From Hemibagrus wyckioides (lineage: Eukaryota; Chordata; Actinopteri; Siluriformes; Bagridae), in the NCBI RefSeq assembly GCF_019097595.1, contig NC_080712.1:26192146-26256145 (forward strand): DNA of 64,000 nucleotides, in the 5' to 3' direction. The position numbers and the translations under genes are program-made. Shown one piece after another: positions 14,701-28,900 of the stretch. The notes below the pieces were generated by a model, which was given only the letters and a program-made list of their open reading frames with translations, was not told where the DNA came from and did no database searches. The stretch's first letter is position 1; each line of letters opens with the position of its first letter.

Positions 14701-17700
14701 TTAAATGTGCGCTGAGGAATCTGACTCATCTTGTTTGTTCTGTTAAATGTGTGGAAGCTCTGTGTTTCTTGGACCTTTCCACCATACCAATGAACGATTG
14801 TTCAACTTGGGTAAAAAAACACATATATGAAAATACTAACAAAATAAAACATTTGTTTTTTGGGGTAGTTATTCCCAGACTTTGGTTTAAAATGATGATA
14901 AAATCTGGGAACGAATCAAAGCAGGGTGTATTATTGTATATGTGTATTACTTCTCTCTTACTTCTAAGAAACTGAAGGTAACGTGCAAATTAAATGTTGA
15001 AGCAACATTCCTGCAGTCAGAAATTCCTCTTGTTTCTAGCTATAGTAACTGCATTTAGTTGATGCCTATACTAGGAATAACTTTGTTTAATCCATTGAAT
15101 TCTCAGACTCTAACATGCTATTCACAGGGACTTGTGTGGCGGATGCTTCATATAGCCTTAAAATGTTTTTTTGTTGTTTTTTTTAAGTAAGGAAAAATAT
15201 CTAATCTTGGATATGGTTAGAAAGAGCAGTTTCTTTTGAATTAATGGAAAGAGTCTCCAGTGTTAGTGCTTTTTCACAATAAATTATTGTAACCGTAAAT
15301 TTCTTGGGGAAAGTTTTATGAAGTTTTCACGTGGGATTCAGTTGTAACCCTGATAAATCTGATGTCATATAGATTAATTTTTAAAAACTAATTTAAAATG
15401 GGTAAAAGTTCACAGGTCTGGTAATGTAATACAATCCGATTTAACTTCCCTGGATGTCTACAGGGTCTAATATCATGTATAGATGATTAAATCAGTATAA
15501 TATAATAATAAACTGTTTCTGATTGGCTTTTATTTAATTTAATACAAAGGCTTGTAATTATAAGTAAAAAGAAACATAATCTCAGAAATATTTCCAATAA
15601 TTTCAGAGCTTAATGATGATATTCCTCTTTTTGAATTTGCTTGAATGACACACACATTCAAGCTGACACAGGCTCCAGAAGTTTGGATACATTTTTGATT
15701 AAATTCATCTGTATGTCATACACACAGATCAGGCGTAACATTATGACTACTGACAGGTGAAGTGAATAACACTGATTATCTCCTCATCATAGCACCTCTT
15801 AGTGGGTGGGATATATTAGGCAGCAAGTGAACATTTTGTCCTCAAAGTTGATGTGTTAGAAGCAGGAAAAATGGGCAAGCATGAGGATTTGAGCGAGTTT
15901 GACAAGGACCAAATTGTGATGGCTAGACGACTGGATCAGAGCATCTCCAAAACTGCAGCTCTTGTGGGGTGTTCCCGGTCTGCAGTGGTCAGAATCTATC
16001 AAAAGTGGTCTAAAGAAGGAACAGTGGTGAACCAGCGACAGGGTCATGGGTGGCCACGGCTCACTGATGAACGTGGGGTGTGAAGGCTGGCCTGTGTGAT
16101 CTGATCCAACAGGCGAGCTACTGTTGCTCAAATTGCTGAAGAAGTTAATGCTGGTTCTGATAGAAAGGTGTCAGACTACAGAGTACATGACGAGTCAAGG
16201 CTGTTTTGGAAGTGAAAGGGGGACCGACACAATATTAGGCAGGTGGTCATAATGTTATGCCCAGTCGGTGTAAGTTAACATGGTCAAAATCACACATTAT
16301 AAATAGTTATTTAAGAAATTTGTTCAGTGACAATGTTGCACATTTCATTATTTGTTTTAGAAGTTTTACATTTGTAAAACGTTTTATTTCTAGATTTTAA
16401 AAAATCCCAGATTTTCAGTGTGGGCTCAGACTTTTGGAACGCTGCTATATGTGTGGTGCTTGTGTGAAGACCCTGTGAGAATCTATCAGGATCAAAAGGA
16501 ACAAAATGTGGTAGAGTTAAGAGGAAAAAGGACAGCACCACAGATGGAAAGAGTTTTCTGCCTATTAGTTTGATCATCCTCCCTAATGCTAAAATGCTGT
16601 GCTCCACACGGCCTGTATGCTCTTATCCATTGCTGGGCTGTGAGTGACCCTTTCCCATGGGAAAAATGATGCCTATTCATTTGGTGCTTAAAATGCGCTA
16701 CTGGCTTGCGACTGCTGCCTGTAGGAGTGTAGCTCTTCTTCTTGGCTAAACTCACAGCTTTTGGAGAGCACTTAGTTTGATTTGTTTGGAAAATGAAACA
16801 TTTCTGTATACAGGCTAATGGCTAAGGAATGAGTATCTGTGTTTAATCATGAGTTTCAGATGTGCTTAGGTATTTTGGACAGCAATTTACACCAGTGTGC
16901 TGTTCTTGCCTCCTCCTCTCCTGCCTTAAACCAAAACACAGATAGGATTACCTGATGGACTGGAATTTGGGGCTATAGACTGAGAATCGGGAGCTGGAGA
17001 TAATGCATTACTGTCATGATATTATAGGTATATGCTAGGCTTTAATGCATTCAGTAAATCTGCTGATATTTGATTTGTGTGTTTTTTACTTGAAAATCCT
17101 CAAAAAATAATAATACTAGAAACCATTCTAGGTCTGTATTAATAAATTTGTTGGTTTTTTTACACTGTAGTGTAGCTTGGTTTTGTTTTTAATGTGAATG
17201 GGTTACATTTTTTTTTTTTATAACAATAATTTATTTACAAATCCTGAATGACTTCTGAATATAATAATGAGTTGGGCTATACGGGCTGTTTTTGTCATCA
17301 CAGTTTCTTGGAGTCAATTCTTGTGGCTCTTTCCCAGTTCCGCTGGATTCTCTGAGGGAGGAAGAGATCGAGTTTTGCTGTCACATAAATGTATTAAAAG
17401 GATGGGATATTCACGGATGTTGCACTCAAGGTGTTTAAATTAATGCTGATGCAACATTTGGATCACTTGGCTTGTTTCCATGTAGGACGGTTTATGGCAT
17501 TTGGCTATGTTTTGCTGCAGATTCCTGGCGTGTATAGTAAAAAGTTTTACAAGCATCCTCTGTGAAGTATTGGAAAGAGCTAAAAGTGCTTACAGTTATT
17601 TTCTAGTCACAGATTCATAGCATTACCAAGGACTAAATTGATAGCTGATGTTGCATGCTGGTGTGCTTTACTGTCCAATCCAACTGTTCTGTCAAAGTAC

Positions 17701-20485
17701 ATTTAGACAGATTGAGTGCATGACTTGCTTTAGCCTTGTGACAAGAGAACAGGGAGCATGAAGCCTTATATCAAGGCGTGATCAGGGTATGCCTGGCTGA
17801 CGTCATCCTCACTCCCTCCCTTGGTAACTGGAACACCCTGACAACATAAAGGAAGAAATTGTGCAATGTGATTGTGCAATGTGATTGCTATTTGTTTTTT
17901 GGTTACACTAACACTTTCAGTAGATCAAAACAGAGCTTAGTTCATAGTTTAAGGTATGCAAGCAGTGATAGAATCTTAGAATCTTAGAGCTATTTCATTA
18001 CATCATTCCCTCTCTCAATACACCAGTTGTTCAAACTTGAATGGGTTATAGATTATTTTTGCTCTCTGTTCATAATTTGACAGCCAATCAATTTCTAAAA
18101 CTGTAGTCTGAGATTTACAGAGGTTCATTCAATCCCCATGAGACTAGGTCTTTCAAATTAGTATAATATTGTTTTCCTTTATATTTTCTATGTTTAATAA
18201 TCAATTAACAAGGTTACATGTAATATCATTTCCCCAACAGAAAAAGGAATACCTTTTGCTTACACCGTTACATGTCTACACCCTGAAAAAAAAGTACCAG
18301 GCTGATCTTGCGTAACTAACAGTTACATCCTGTGGGCACGGTGCCTTAGCTGTTAGAGTGTATCCGGGGTGGGGACTTTGACTCTGGGTGTGGAGTTGCA
18401 TTTTCTTATCTGCAGCATTATCCAGATCACCGTACATTTTATATCGTTTTTTTTATACAACTGAGCAAATGAGGGTTAAGGGCCTTGCTCAGGGGCCCGG
18501 CAGTGACAGCTTGGTGGACCTGACATTCAAACTCACAACCTTACAATTAGTAGTCCAGTACCTTTACCAATACGCTACCACATTCCTATTTTCCTACAAT
18601 ATTCTCCCTGTGCTCCAGGTATTCTGGTTTCCTCCCCAGTCCAGAGATGTGTGTTATTGACTGATTGACATCTCTAAAATTTCTGCAGTGTGTGAGTGGG
18701 TGCAGGAGTGTGTGTGATTGTGCTTTTTCAATGCCTTGTGCCCTGAGTCTCCTGGGATAGGCTCCAGGCTGCCTGCAACCCTGTACTGGATAAGAAGTAC
18801 AGAAAATGGATGGAATGCATCCAAATCTTCATGCAGCTACCACTTTCTCTTCCCTCCCACTGTTTTCTCCCCCCTGTTTTCTGTTTTCCAATGCCCACCC
18901 ACTAGCTAACTCGCCCCTATTCCACGACAGCTACCAGCTATCTGGATCAAACATGTGCTTCCTCCAAAACACATAGATACACCTTTGCTGTGTCACAGGG
19001 CAGCGTAATTTGAAAGCTTAACAATGTCTACTAGGAAAAATGTTTAGAATAATAGGCTTTCATCTTAAAATAATTTTTCAATATACCACTATCATAAGAT
19101 ATATTGTTAGCTCCATCTGCTAGTTATTTTGTTAACTTGTTTACTCCCCTTGAGTATATTTATGGTGACTACAAGACTTGGCTGTCTTCTGCCATCTAGT
19201 TAGCACTTTTATGTTCTATTGGCCCTGTGTGAACAGTTTAAAGGAACCATTTAACCTGATTCTAATGTTTATGTCATGTGATATTAAATGGCAACCTAGA
19301 TTTATTTTGGACTCAAGTACTGGGTTCTAGGTTTTCTAGGTTTCCTGCATTACCCACAATGCTGTTCAATACACATGCTAAATAGAGCAATGCTTCAGTG
19401 CCTTTATTCTGTCTAAGTCTCTCAACTGCTTATCTGTACACTCAGCTTACACTGATCAGGTAATAACTGCTGTCAGAGTCATTGATTGATCTTCACTAAT
19501 TCCAAGCTGGATTTCTCATTTATAGGACTTTGAATGTTATTGAAAAATGATGTGTTTTTAGGAGCTAACAATGAAACCTAACTTTTATCCCTTATGTTTG
19601 AAGCCACATTCTGGTTACTGATCTGGCTTGAGGATGTGGTACATAAGGAATAGTTGTTTAGGGGTTAGTTTCAATTTAAAATAAAAAACTGTGAGCTCTA
19701 GAAATTGCTATGCATTGATAATATTTCCTATTTTCTATTCTCATGAGAATTAATTGAAATTATTTCTTAGTGGTATTTTAAAATATATGGGGTAGGTTAA
19801 AATCTGATCGAAAGTTAAAATCTTAAACACAGCTTTGATTTCTTCACGTCTTTTTAGCTTATCTTATAATGATTATTTTTGGATTGTTTATTTTTGCAAT
19901 TTAAGCTTGTATGTGGCCAATTTTATTGGCCAACAAAGGATCCTTCATGCCTTTCTATTCTCATGTGGCAGAACGAAACAGCAGACAGACTGCCAGAAGC
20001 CTGTGCCGACGTCTGGATGTTGACGTCCTGATCTTAAGCGGTCTCCAGGGCAAGGGTCATTGGCAGGACAGTTCACTAGGCCCATATATGCCGTTTTCTT
20101 TAATTGTTTCTGGAACTAGGAGGCTATTTATCTCTCTAAACCTAAACCCATGTACTCGCCAAATGACTTTTGTTAATTTTATTGCTGCTACATTGTCTCT
20201 GCAACTAAACGAGGTGAAATATGGGAAACTCTGTTAGATGAACATTCATTTGTCAAACTTGGCTCTGCAGTGTGCCTTAGTATATTTACTTTTGTTCATG
20301 TACCACAGTTTATTACATACATGGTATGGCCAAACGTTTGCGGACACACGATTATAACACCTATACATGAGCCTTTAACAAAATGTTAACACAAATTTGG
20401 AAGCACATAATTGTCCAGATTTGTGCTATTGCATTAAAATTTCTTTTCACTGGAGCTAAGGGGCATAAACATATGGAACATGTTA

Positions 20486-20521
<36 letters not shown>

Positions 20522-23500
20522 TATATCACATTCAATTTGAAATGTATGTAAAACTCAGCATCTTTTAATTTTACTTTTTGTAAAATGAGCTTATTCTAGA
20601 ATTCTAAAGCCAGTGTGATCTTAATTTATAAGAGAATATATGCTCCTCTTTAACCCTGCTGAGGAAATGGTGGGTGGGTAGCTATAGGAAAAGCAACAGA
20701 TAAAACAAGGGGAACAAAGAGAGTTAGAGGATGTGAGAGAAATGAGCTGGAGGTACAGCAGCAACCTGACCTGTGTTTATACAGCGGCTTTGCAGAGTTC
20801 GCATTATCAGACATCAGTAACATAAAGTTTGGTAGGCACTGAGCTGCTAACAGGCCAATTTGCTTTTGTTTTCTTTGTGTGGCGAAAGACAATGAAATGA
20901 TGAAAACCCAAGCCCAAAATCTATCTTCAAAGAGCTGAGTGATGTTTAATGGACATAGGAAAGAGGAAGCACTAAAGGCTTACTTTATCCATGTTTCACT
21001 GCTATCCTTTTAACTATCACAGGGTTTAACTTGTATTCAGCATTTTGCTTGAGTGTTTCCAAATTGTGTGCCAAAGGAAACTTTACTGTTCTGGATCCAG
21101 CTTATAGTGCCAGGATAAAGGATGCTGAGAGGAGGGAGGGGACATTATGGCCAGCTGATGGGAAACATTTCACATGCCAGTGCTTTTGCTTTTTAAGCCA
21201 AGCCGAAATATGTGATGAATTTAAAAGAAACAGCTAGTTTCCTTGAGAAATGAGAAAAATATGAAGGATATGATTTGTTAGAGGTTTGTTTAAAAGGAAA
21301 TTACCATTGATTGATTCATGCAGTGCAGAGTTTTGTGTCATTAGGAACACGTGCACCATTTAAACCTGTGTTATTGTGTTTCCACAGAAAGAAGTGAAGG
21401 ATGTGTTTGCAGCCATCACTTTTGAGGCATCGTACAGCCTGGGCAAGCATGTGCTGGATGAACATCGTGAGAATGAGCTTGCTTCACTCTCGCCTGTGCT
21501 GCGCTGGAGGAAAGGAGACAAGATTGCAGCAAGGAATGAGGTTAGATATTATTGATCCTCCAAAAGAGATGATGGTACTCCCCCCTCCTCATTTCTTCGT
21601 CAGCGTTTTTAACTGTTTTTTCAGTGAGTTCAGATTGTTGACTTTACTTCACTGGAATGTGAATGACTGATGGCTTTATTTGTGTAAAAGCTCATCAACT
21701 TAATGCCCACATTTTTGTTTAGCCCAAATGTTTCTCCCACTAATATAAAGATCTTTCACTTCATCAGGAATCAATTATCATGGATTTAGCATCCTTACTA
21801 AATACTCACAGTTTTTATTAATAAGTATTCCAAAGGGAGAGGTGCCAAATTTTTAATTATTCCAACAAAAATATTATTTTCTTCTGGAGGATACTGATAC
21901 TGGAATTCAGTTTTGGAAGGTGAGGATTGAGCCTTACTTGATCACAGAAATGTCTATGCAGTGTCTATGCGCAGTGTCTGAACAATATCTTGCACAATAG
22001 CACCCTCTAGTATGAGATTTACTATTTATCACATTGACATTTAAGTTGTGTAAACATCCTGTACTTTTTCTTTTTGCAGACTTGGTTTGAGAAGAACTGC
22101 CTGTCCGATGACTGTGCTGCTGACCTAAAGCTGCATGGCACACTGCTGCTTTCAGGGTAAAGTCCTCCATCTGTTATACTGTTCTCTTCCTTGTCGCTCT
22201 CGTTGTACTTGGCGGCTGCTTTGCTGTTCCGTTTTAGGACGCTGATGTCATAAAGGTTGACTTGGTGTGGGTGTGTATGCTGGGGCTCTGACGCATGCTT
22301 GGCTCTGACTAGTACTGGATGTCGTCCATCTTCCAGCTCTTAAGGAGGTTTCAGAGTCTGCTTTGTAATGATTTGAGTCTTTTTGTCCAAATGGCAATAG
22401 TGTTTCCCTAACCTCACCGCTGAATCAATTCACTTGTTTAGATATTTAAACTCTGGTGTGTGGGCGTGGGTGTGTGTGTGCGTGTGTGAGAGGGAGACAG
22501 ACTTTCAGACATTCAGAGCAAGACAAACTTAATATCCCCTTGGTGAATAGGCACAAGGAATATATAAAGTGTACTAGTTTCTGTGAAACTCAATATTAAA
22601 GAACCTGTGAAACATATTGACACAGTTGAGGATGTGCCCTTTTCATGCACATGCCCTATTGATTAACCATCATAAAGATTTAAAGCCTCACCATTAAGTC
22701 GTCCCTAATGAGTTTCTGTGATGTTTTCATTCACTCAGGCATCACGTCGGGCCTCATCTTGCTCTTGGAGGAGTGAAAAACGTCTCTCTGAACATAACCA
22801 TCATCAACGCTGGTGATGACGCTTATGACACCAACATCTACCTAAATTTTTCCAGGGAGGTTCACTACATAAACTTTCTGCAGAGGGTGAGTCATTAAAA
22901 CACAGGCATATGTAGCATATTCTAGCATTGCAAAACAACAGAGAGATAGACAGGTCTGGAAAAGAGGAAGTGCAGGAAACAGGAGGTGCTTCAGGTTTAC
23001 TGATGTGAGCTGAAGCAGCTGGATATCATCATATCTCAGCCTCCTTTTGTCATCATATCTCAGCATTCAGGAGCATCTTTTAAGCTGACCTCCAGTTCCA
23101 TGTGTTTTACTGACAGTAAAGTTATCAGAACACATTCTGTAGTAGGAACATGTGCGCCTTGTGAGATATCAGTCACACTGGACTTACTCAGACTAGAACA
23201 ATGTGTGGATTTTTCTTACGAGAGGAAAACAAATGTGGGACTGACAAGCGTAATCGCTGTTGAGGACTTACAGTTCCGTTTGCTCAAATGTATTCCATCT
23301 GTCAGGCATCTTTAGAAGTAAGGTTAGGAGTGGCAAACCTCCACATTAATGCACCATCAGAGAAGTTTGTATTTAAGTATTGTAAGAAAATATTTGCTAA
23401 TTTATGTGAAGGTATAATTAGTTTGTTTGTGATTATTAATTCAGTTCAACAGATCTTAATATTAAGAATTAAAAATACATATGAAATTATTCATTTAATA

Positions 23501-25874
23501 TACAATATATTGTAATAACTATTCACTGTATATATGTGGCCTTCTGCTGGTGAGATGCTTTTCTGTTCTCCATGGTTGTAGAGAGTGCTTGTGTGAGTTT
23601 CCGTAGATTTCCTAAAAGCTTAAAACAGTCTACTCTGATCTTTTTGATTTTCTTTATATTTTGCTACTGCCACATCTTTTTGGCTGATTAGATTGAATGA
23701 ACAGGTGAATAAATAAAATGGACAGTGTGTGTGTGTTTGTGTGAGTGTGCGTCTGTGGGTATGAATTTGTCTCTATCTAGTGTCATTTGTTTCCTTTTGT
23801 AAAAACCGGGATTTTATTGTCATACAGAGGGCTTGACCCATCTGGGAAGAACAATACATACAGGAATCAGCAGTGTAGTGGCTTTTCTATTGCTGTACAC
23901 ACTGTTTCAAAATACTCCAGCTCAGAAAAGAGTAAGTAGTGTTGATATGACTCCTTGCAGAGTGGAGGTCAAGCCAGAGCAATTCCCATGGTGCTCTTTC
24001 CTGCATTGCTGGACCAAATGAGAACTCATGCACTCCTTTTGTTTTGTAGTAGACTTCATTGTTTATGTTGTTTTACAAGTGTGTTCCTGGGCTAAGCTGC
24101 CCCAGCTAATGGGTTTCAGAAATTTCTTCAGAATCACAATGTTCTGAGTCTGCGTAAAGCAGCTGATGTGTAAACACACACGCAGTGGACTTTTCCACTT
24201 CTCCTTTCTTTTAAAAAGATAAATAGGCTACATCACAGCTTTTATACAGACTGATGTTTTAAGGAAAGGTACTTCCTTGTGTTTTCTGGCACATTGTGAA
24301 ATTGTCTTTTCACCATTTAAGGGACAATGGGAAAACAAGCAAATGGCCAGATTTCAGAGCTTTCCCTTTAGCAATCATGTTGAGTTTACATTTATTTGTG
24401 TTAAAATAAATGTGGGAGTGCTGTGAGAAGCGGAGATGAAAGTGAGGGTCTCTTGGGTCTTGTCATTTTGACTAAACCATCTCTGCGCAAACAGGCTTTC
24501 AGAGCCAGCAAAAGTGAGACAAAAAAAACATGCAAAACATAGAGCAAACATTCCCCCATGTCCAGAGAGAGAGAGAGTGTCCATATGTTGGGTCTTTCTC
24601 ACACACTGCCAGGTGGACGATGGGTAAACAAACTGTCTTCACTTCCTTCACTTCCTTTGCTCTCTCCCAAGGGAGTGTTTGCTGTTGGTGAAGCAGCTCT
24701 GTGCAGTCAAGAAACAGAAAATTCTGCCACCCCAGTAGTCTCAGGACTCCGCTGTCATTACTGGTGCACATGTGTGTGGGTGATACACTTTGTGAAGATA
24801 AAATAACACTCTGCCACCCTGGGCCACACTAGGAGCTCGAGGACTAAACATTGTCTAAACTGTGATGAAGTGAGTAAAACAAGTCACATGCAAAGTGACT
24901 CAAACATACACAGCTGAAGTATCCCAGTTTTATGGCGTAGGTTTCACAAACATTTCTGAGCTCTCCCATCCCTGTTATCTGCATGGACTATTTATTGATA
25001 TATTTTCTTCCAAGTGCACTTTACTCCAGCTAAGAATAACTCCATTGTAAACTCAGAGAGGGGGAAGTGCGTAAGGTCCGTGACTCACGTGCAGCTCCAC
25101 AGCTCTGCGTCCTGCACTTCTGCTTCTGCACAAAGTTTGATGAGCACCAGTTTGTCTGTTTTATCAGTGCACTTGCCAGAGTCCTGATCGCTCTCAGCTT
25201 TTTTTCAGTCTTCCCACGCATGGTCCATGAACCATGACCGTGCATTCCCTGCAAGGGTCAAAGCCTTATTGTTTACACAATCCAGCCAAAGAAGTTAAGC
25301 AGTGTTTGGACAGGCTTCCTACCACACTGTCTGGAGGTTTTCACTTTTACTGTCCATTTTTGTATGTGTGTGTGTGTGTATGTGAGAGAGAGAGAGTAAA
25401 AATAATTGTGTCAGGTGTACTTTCTAAGGCTTTACATTTAGTCTCTTTTTTTACATTTAGATTGTATCTATTTATTTATTTATTTATTTATTTTTCAGTT
25501 TGACCGTAGTAGATCAGATAAGTGTTATAATTTTATGCCTTAATGAAGTTCACATTCGCATCACCATAGCAACCAAAACAATGGAACTTGACAAGCTATT
25601 TTTATTCCATTCATATTCTCACTAATACAGTATGAATTGTCTTGTACTGTACTGTATTGTATTGTAAAGAATTGCATTTTTGACCATTTCAGGCAGCAGG
25701 AAAGGATGAAAGTGCAGGATAATGAAGATATATTAATAAAGCTAGAACTCAACAGGCAAAATCGTAATTAGGAAACAGTCAGGAAATCAACAAATAACAT
25801 GAAACAGACTACAAAAGAATTAATGTACCAAAAAAAGGCAGAAATGAGATCAAAAACTTGGATACTGAGCTTTT

Positions 25875-25912
<38 letters not shown>

Positions 25913-28900
25913 TGTGCAATCAGTAAGGTGTTGTATGTGAACGTGACACTCTTGCGTGTTGTAGTTCTGCCTGGCCATGTTTGTAGGCCCAATATATTTT
26001 CTTCTGGTTATTCTTTCTGGATATTAACCCCTACCAGTCACAGTGACTTTCTGTATCACCATCAATTACTGCCTTTAACAACTGATTGTATTAAACAATG
26101 TGGCTGATTTGTCATGTGGAAGGTCTAACTGAAGGCGTCATCTGCTCAGTTGCTCAGTGGAAAACCTCATCAATTTAATATTTAATCAATTTAATACTTT
26201 ATCAATTTCTCCTGCAGGAAGAGAAAGGCATTTCCTGTGAACTGATTCAGCTAGACTTCCTCAAATGCAGTGTGGGATTTCCTTTCATGAGAGCACAGAC
26301 TAAGGTGTATACTTTTGTAACATTTTTTTATTTATTTATTTCTTTAGGAGTGTTAAATGTAATAGTTTTTTCTGTAGAAATGTTTTCAGAGATCTTTTTT
26401 TCAAAAGTGTCTACGTTCCTTTCTCTTTTAGTATCATCTGTCTGTACTTTTTGACACAAGTCATCTGTCTGGTGAAAATAACACACTGCTGTTTTTAGCA
26501 CATGCCAGAAGGTGAGTGTTGCTGTATACATATTTGTCATTTAGTGACTGCTGTAATGTTTACATTTGTGATTGGATTCTAAATCCTGATTTCTAAAACG
26601 AGCACCAAGATGTGTTTCTTTACTCATTGCATTGCAAATTGAATTAAAAGCTGAAATGAATCTCACCCATAATGCTTTTTAACACAGACTGAAGTACAGA
26701 AGTTATTTAGTTAAACCTTACAGGCTGCTAGACTGAGAATACACAATGTATAATATTTCTACCTAGCCAGTTATAGTAAGTGCTGACGTGTGATTGTACT
26801 TTGTTGCCGACTCTCCTGTTCCTCTCTGCACTTGTCTATTTGTTTGTGTAACTTAGCGCCAACCCAGAACATGAGAACAAATTACATGATAACACGTTGG
26901 AGCTGTCTATCCCACTGATGCACGAAGTGGACACAGCTGTCACTGGGTAAGAGTTCAGTCCATCAGAGGTCTAAACACAACTCACATTAAACACAACTCA
27001 CATTAAACACAACTCACAAAAAACACAACTCACATTAAACACAACTCACATTAAACACAATTCACATTAAACACAATTCACTTTAAACACAATTCACTTT
27101 AAACACAATTCACATTAAACACAACTCACATTAAACACAATTCACATTAAACACAATTCACATTAAACACAATTCACTTTAAACACAATTCACATTAAAC
27201 ACAACTCACATTAAACACAATTCACTTTAAACACAATTCACATTAAACACAACTCACATTAAACACAATTCACATTAAACACAATTCACATTAAACACAA
27301 TTCACTTTAAACACAATTCACATTAAACACAACTCACATTAAACACAATTCACTTTAAACACAATTCACATTAAACACAACTCACATTAAACACAATTCA
27401 CATTAAACACAATTCACATTAAACACAATTCACTTTAAACACAATTCACATTAAACACAATTCACTTTAAACACAACTCACATTAAACACAACTCACATT
27501 AAACACAATTCACATTAAACACAATTCACTTTAAACACAATTCACATTAAACACAATTCACATTAAACACAATTCACATTAAACATATTTCACTTTAAAC
27601 ACAATTCACATTAAACACAAATCACATTAAACACAATTCACATTAAACACAAATCACATTAAACACAATTCACATTAAACACAACTCACAAAAAACACAA
27701 CTCACATTAAACACAAATCACATTAAACACAATTCACTTTAAACACAATTCACTTTAAACACAATTCACATTAAACACAACTCACATTAAACACAATTCA
27801 CATTAAACACAATTCACATTAAACACAATTCACTTTAAACACAACTCACAAAAAACACAACTCACATTAAACACAAATCACATTAAACACAATTCACTTT
27901 AAACACAATTCACTTTAAACACAATTCACATTAAACACAACTCACATTAAACACAATTCACATTAAACACAATTCACATTAAACACAATTCACTTTAAAC
28001 ACAACTCACAAAAAACACAACTCACATTAAACACAAATCACATTAAACACAATTCACTTTAAACACAATTCACATTCAACACAATTCACATTAAACACAA
28101 ATCACATTAAACACAATTCACTTTAAACACAATTCACATTAAACACAATTCACATTAAACACAACTCACATTAAACACAACTCACAAAAAACACAACTCA
28201 CATTAAACACAAATCACATTAAACACAATTCACATTCAACACAATTCACATTAAACACAACTCACATTAAACACAACTCACATTAAACACAGCTCACAAA
28301 AAACACAAATCACATTAAACACAGCTCACATTAAACACAAATCACATTCAACACAATTCACATTCAACACAAATCACATTAAACACAATTCACATTAAAC
28401 ACAACTCACATTAAACACAGCTCACAAAAAACACAAATCACATTAAACACAAATCACATTAAACACAAATCACATTCAACACAATTCACATTCAACACAA
28501 ATCACATTAAACACAATTCACATTAAACACAACTCACATTAAACACAAATCACATTAAACACAAATCACATTAAACACAAATCACATTAAACACAATTCA
28601 CATTAAACACAATTCACTTTAAACACAATTCACATTAAACACAATTCACTTTAAACACAATTCACATTAAACACAATTCACTTTAAACACAATTCACATT
28701 AAACACAATTCACATTAAACACAATTCACTTTAAACACAATTCACATTAAACACATTTCACTTTAAACACAATTCACATTAAACACATTTCACTTTAAAC
28801 ACAAATCACATTAAACACAATTCACATTAAACACAATTCACTTTAAACACAATTCACATTAAACACAAATCACATTAAACACAATTCACTTTAAACACAA

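Larger units (their letters stand above)
2465..21387 (+). other. itga9: 18.9-kb itga9 intron rich in repeats
   Basis: The largest intron in the window separates exons encoding adjacent parts of the calf region. It contains Tc1 fragments (2809-3345), a (GT)n tract (3392-3465), SINEs (7995-8385, 8775-11235, 18341-18815), an L1 remnant (9014-11126), (TA)n and (CA)n tracts and a deleted Tc1 element (15721-16270). Open frames in it match no known family apart from the repeats. The stretches 3500-7990, 12200-15700, 16300-18340 and 18820-20310 show nothing I recognise. Confidence 0.8.
22887..26217 (+). other. itga9: itga9 intron with simple repeats
   Basis: A 3.3-kb intron. It holds a (GT)n/(GA)n stretch near 25363-25396, a (TTTA)n tract at 25467-25494 and a (GA)n tract at 25879-25906. 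I recognise no mobile element or gene. The short introns 21541-22079, 22157-22738, 26305-26431 and 26512-26856 likewise show nothing notable. Confidence 0.75.
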
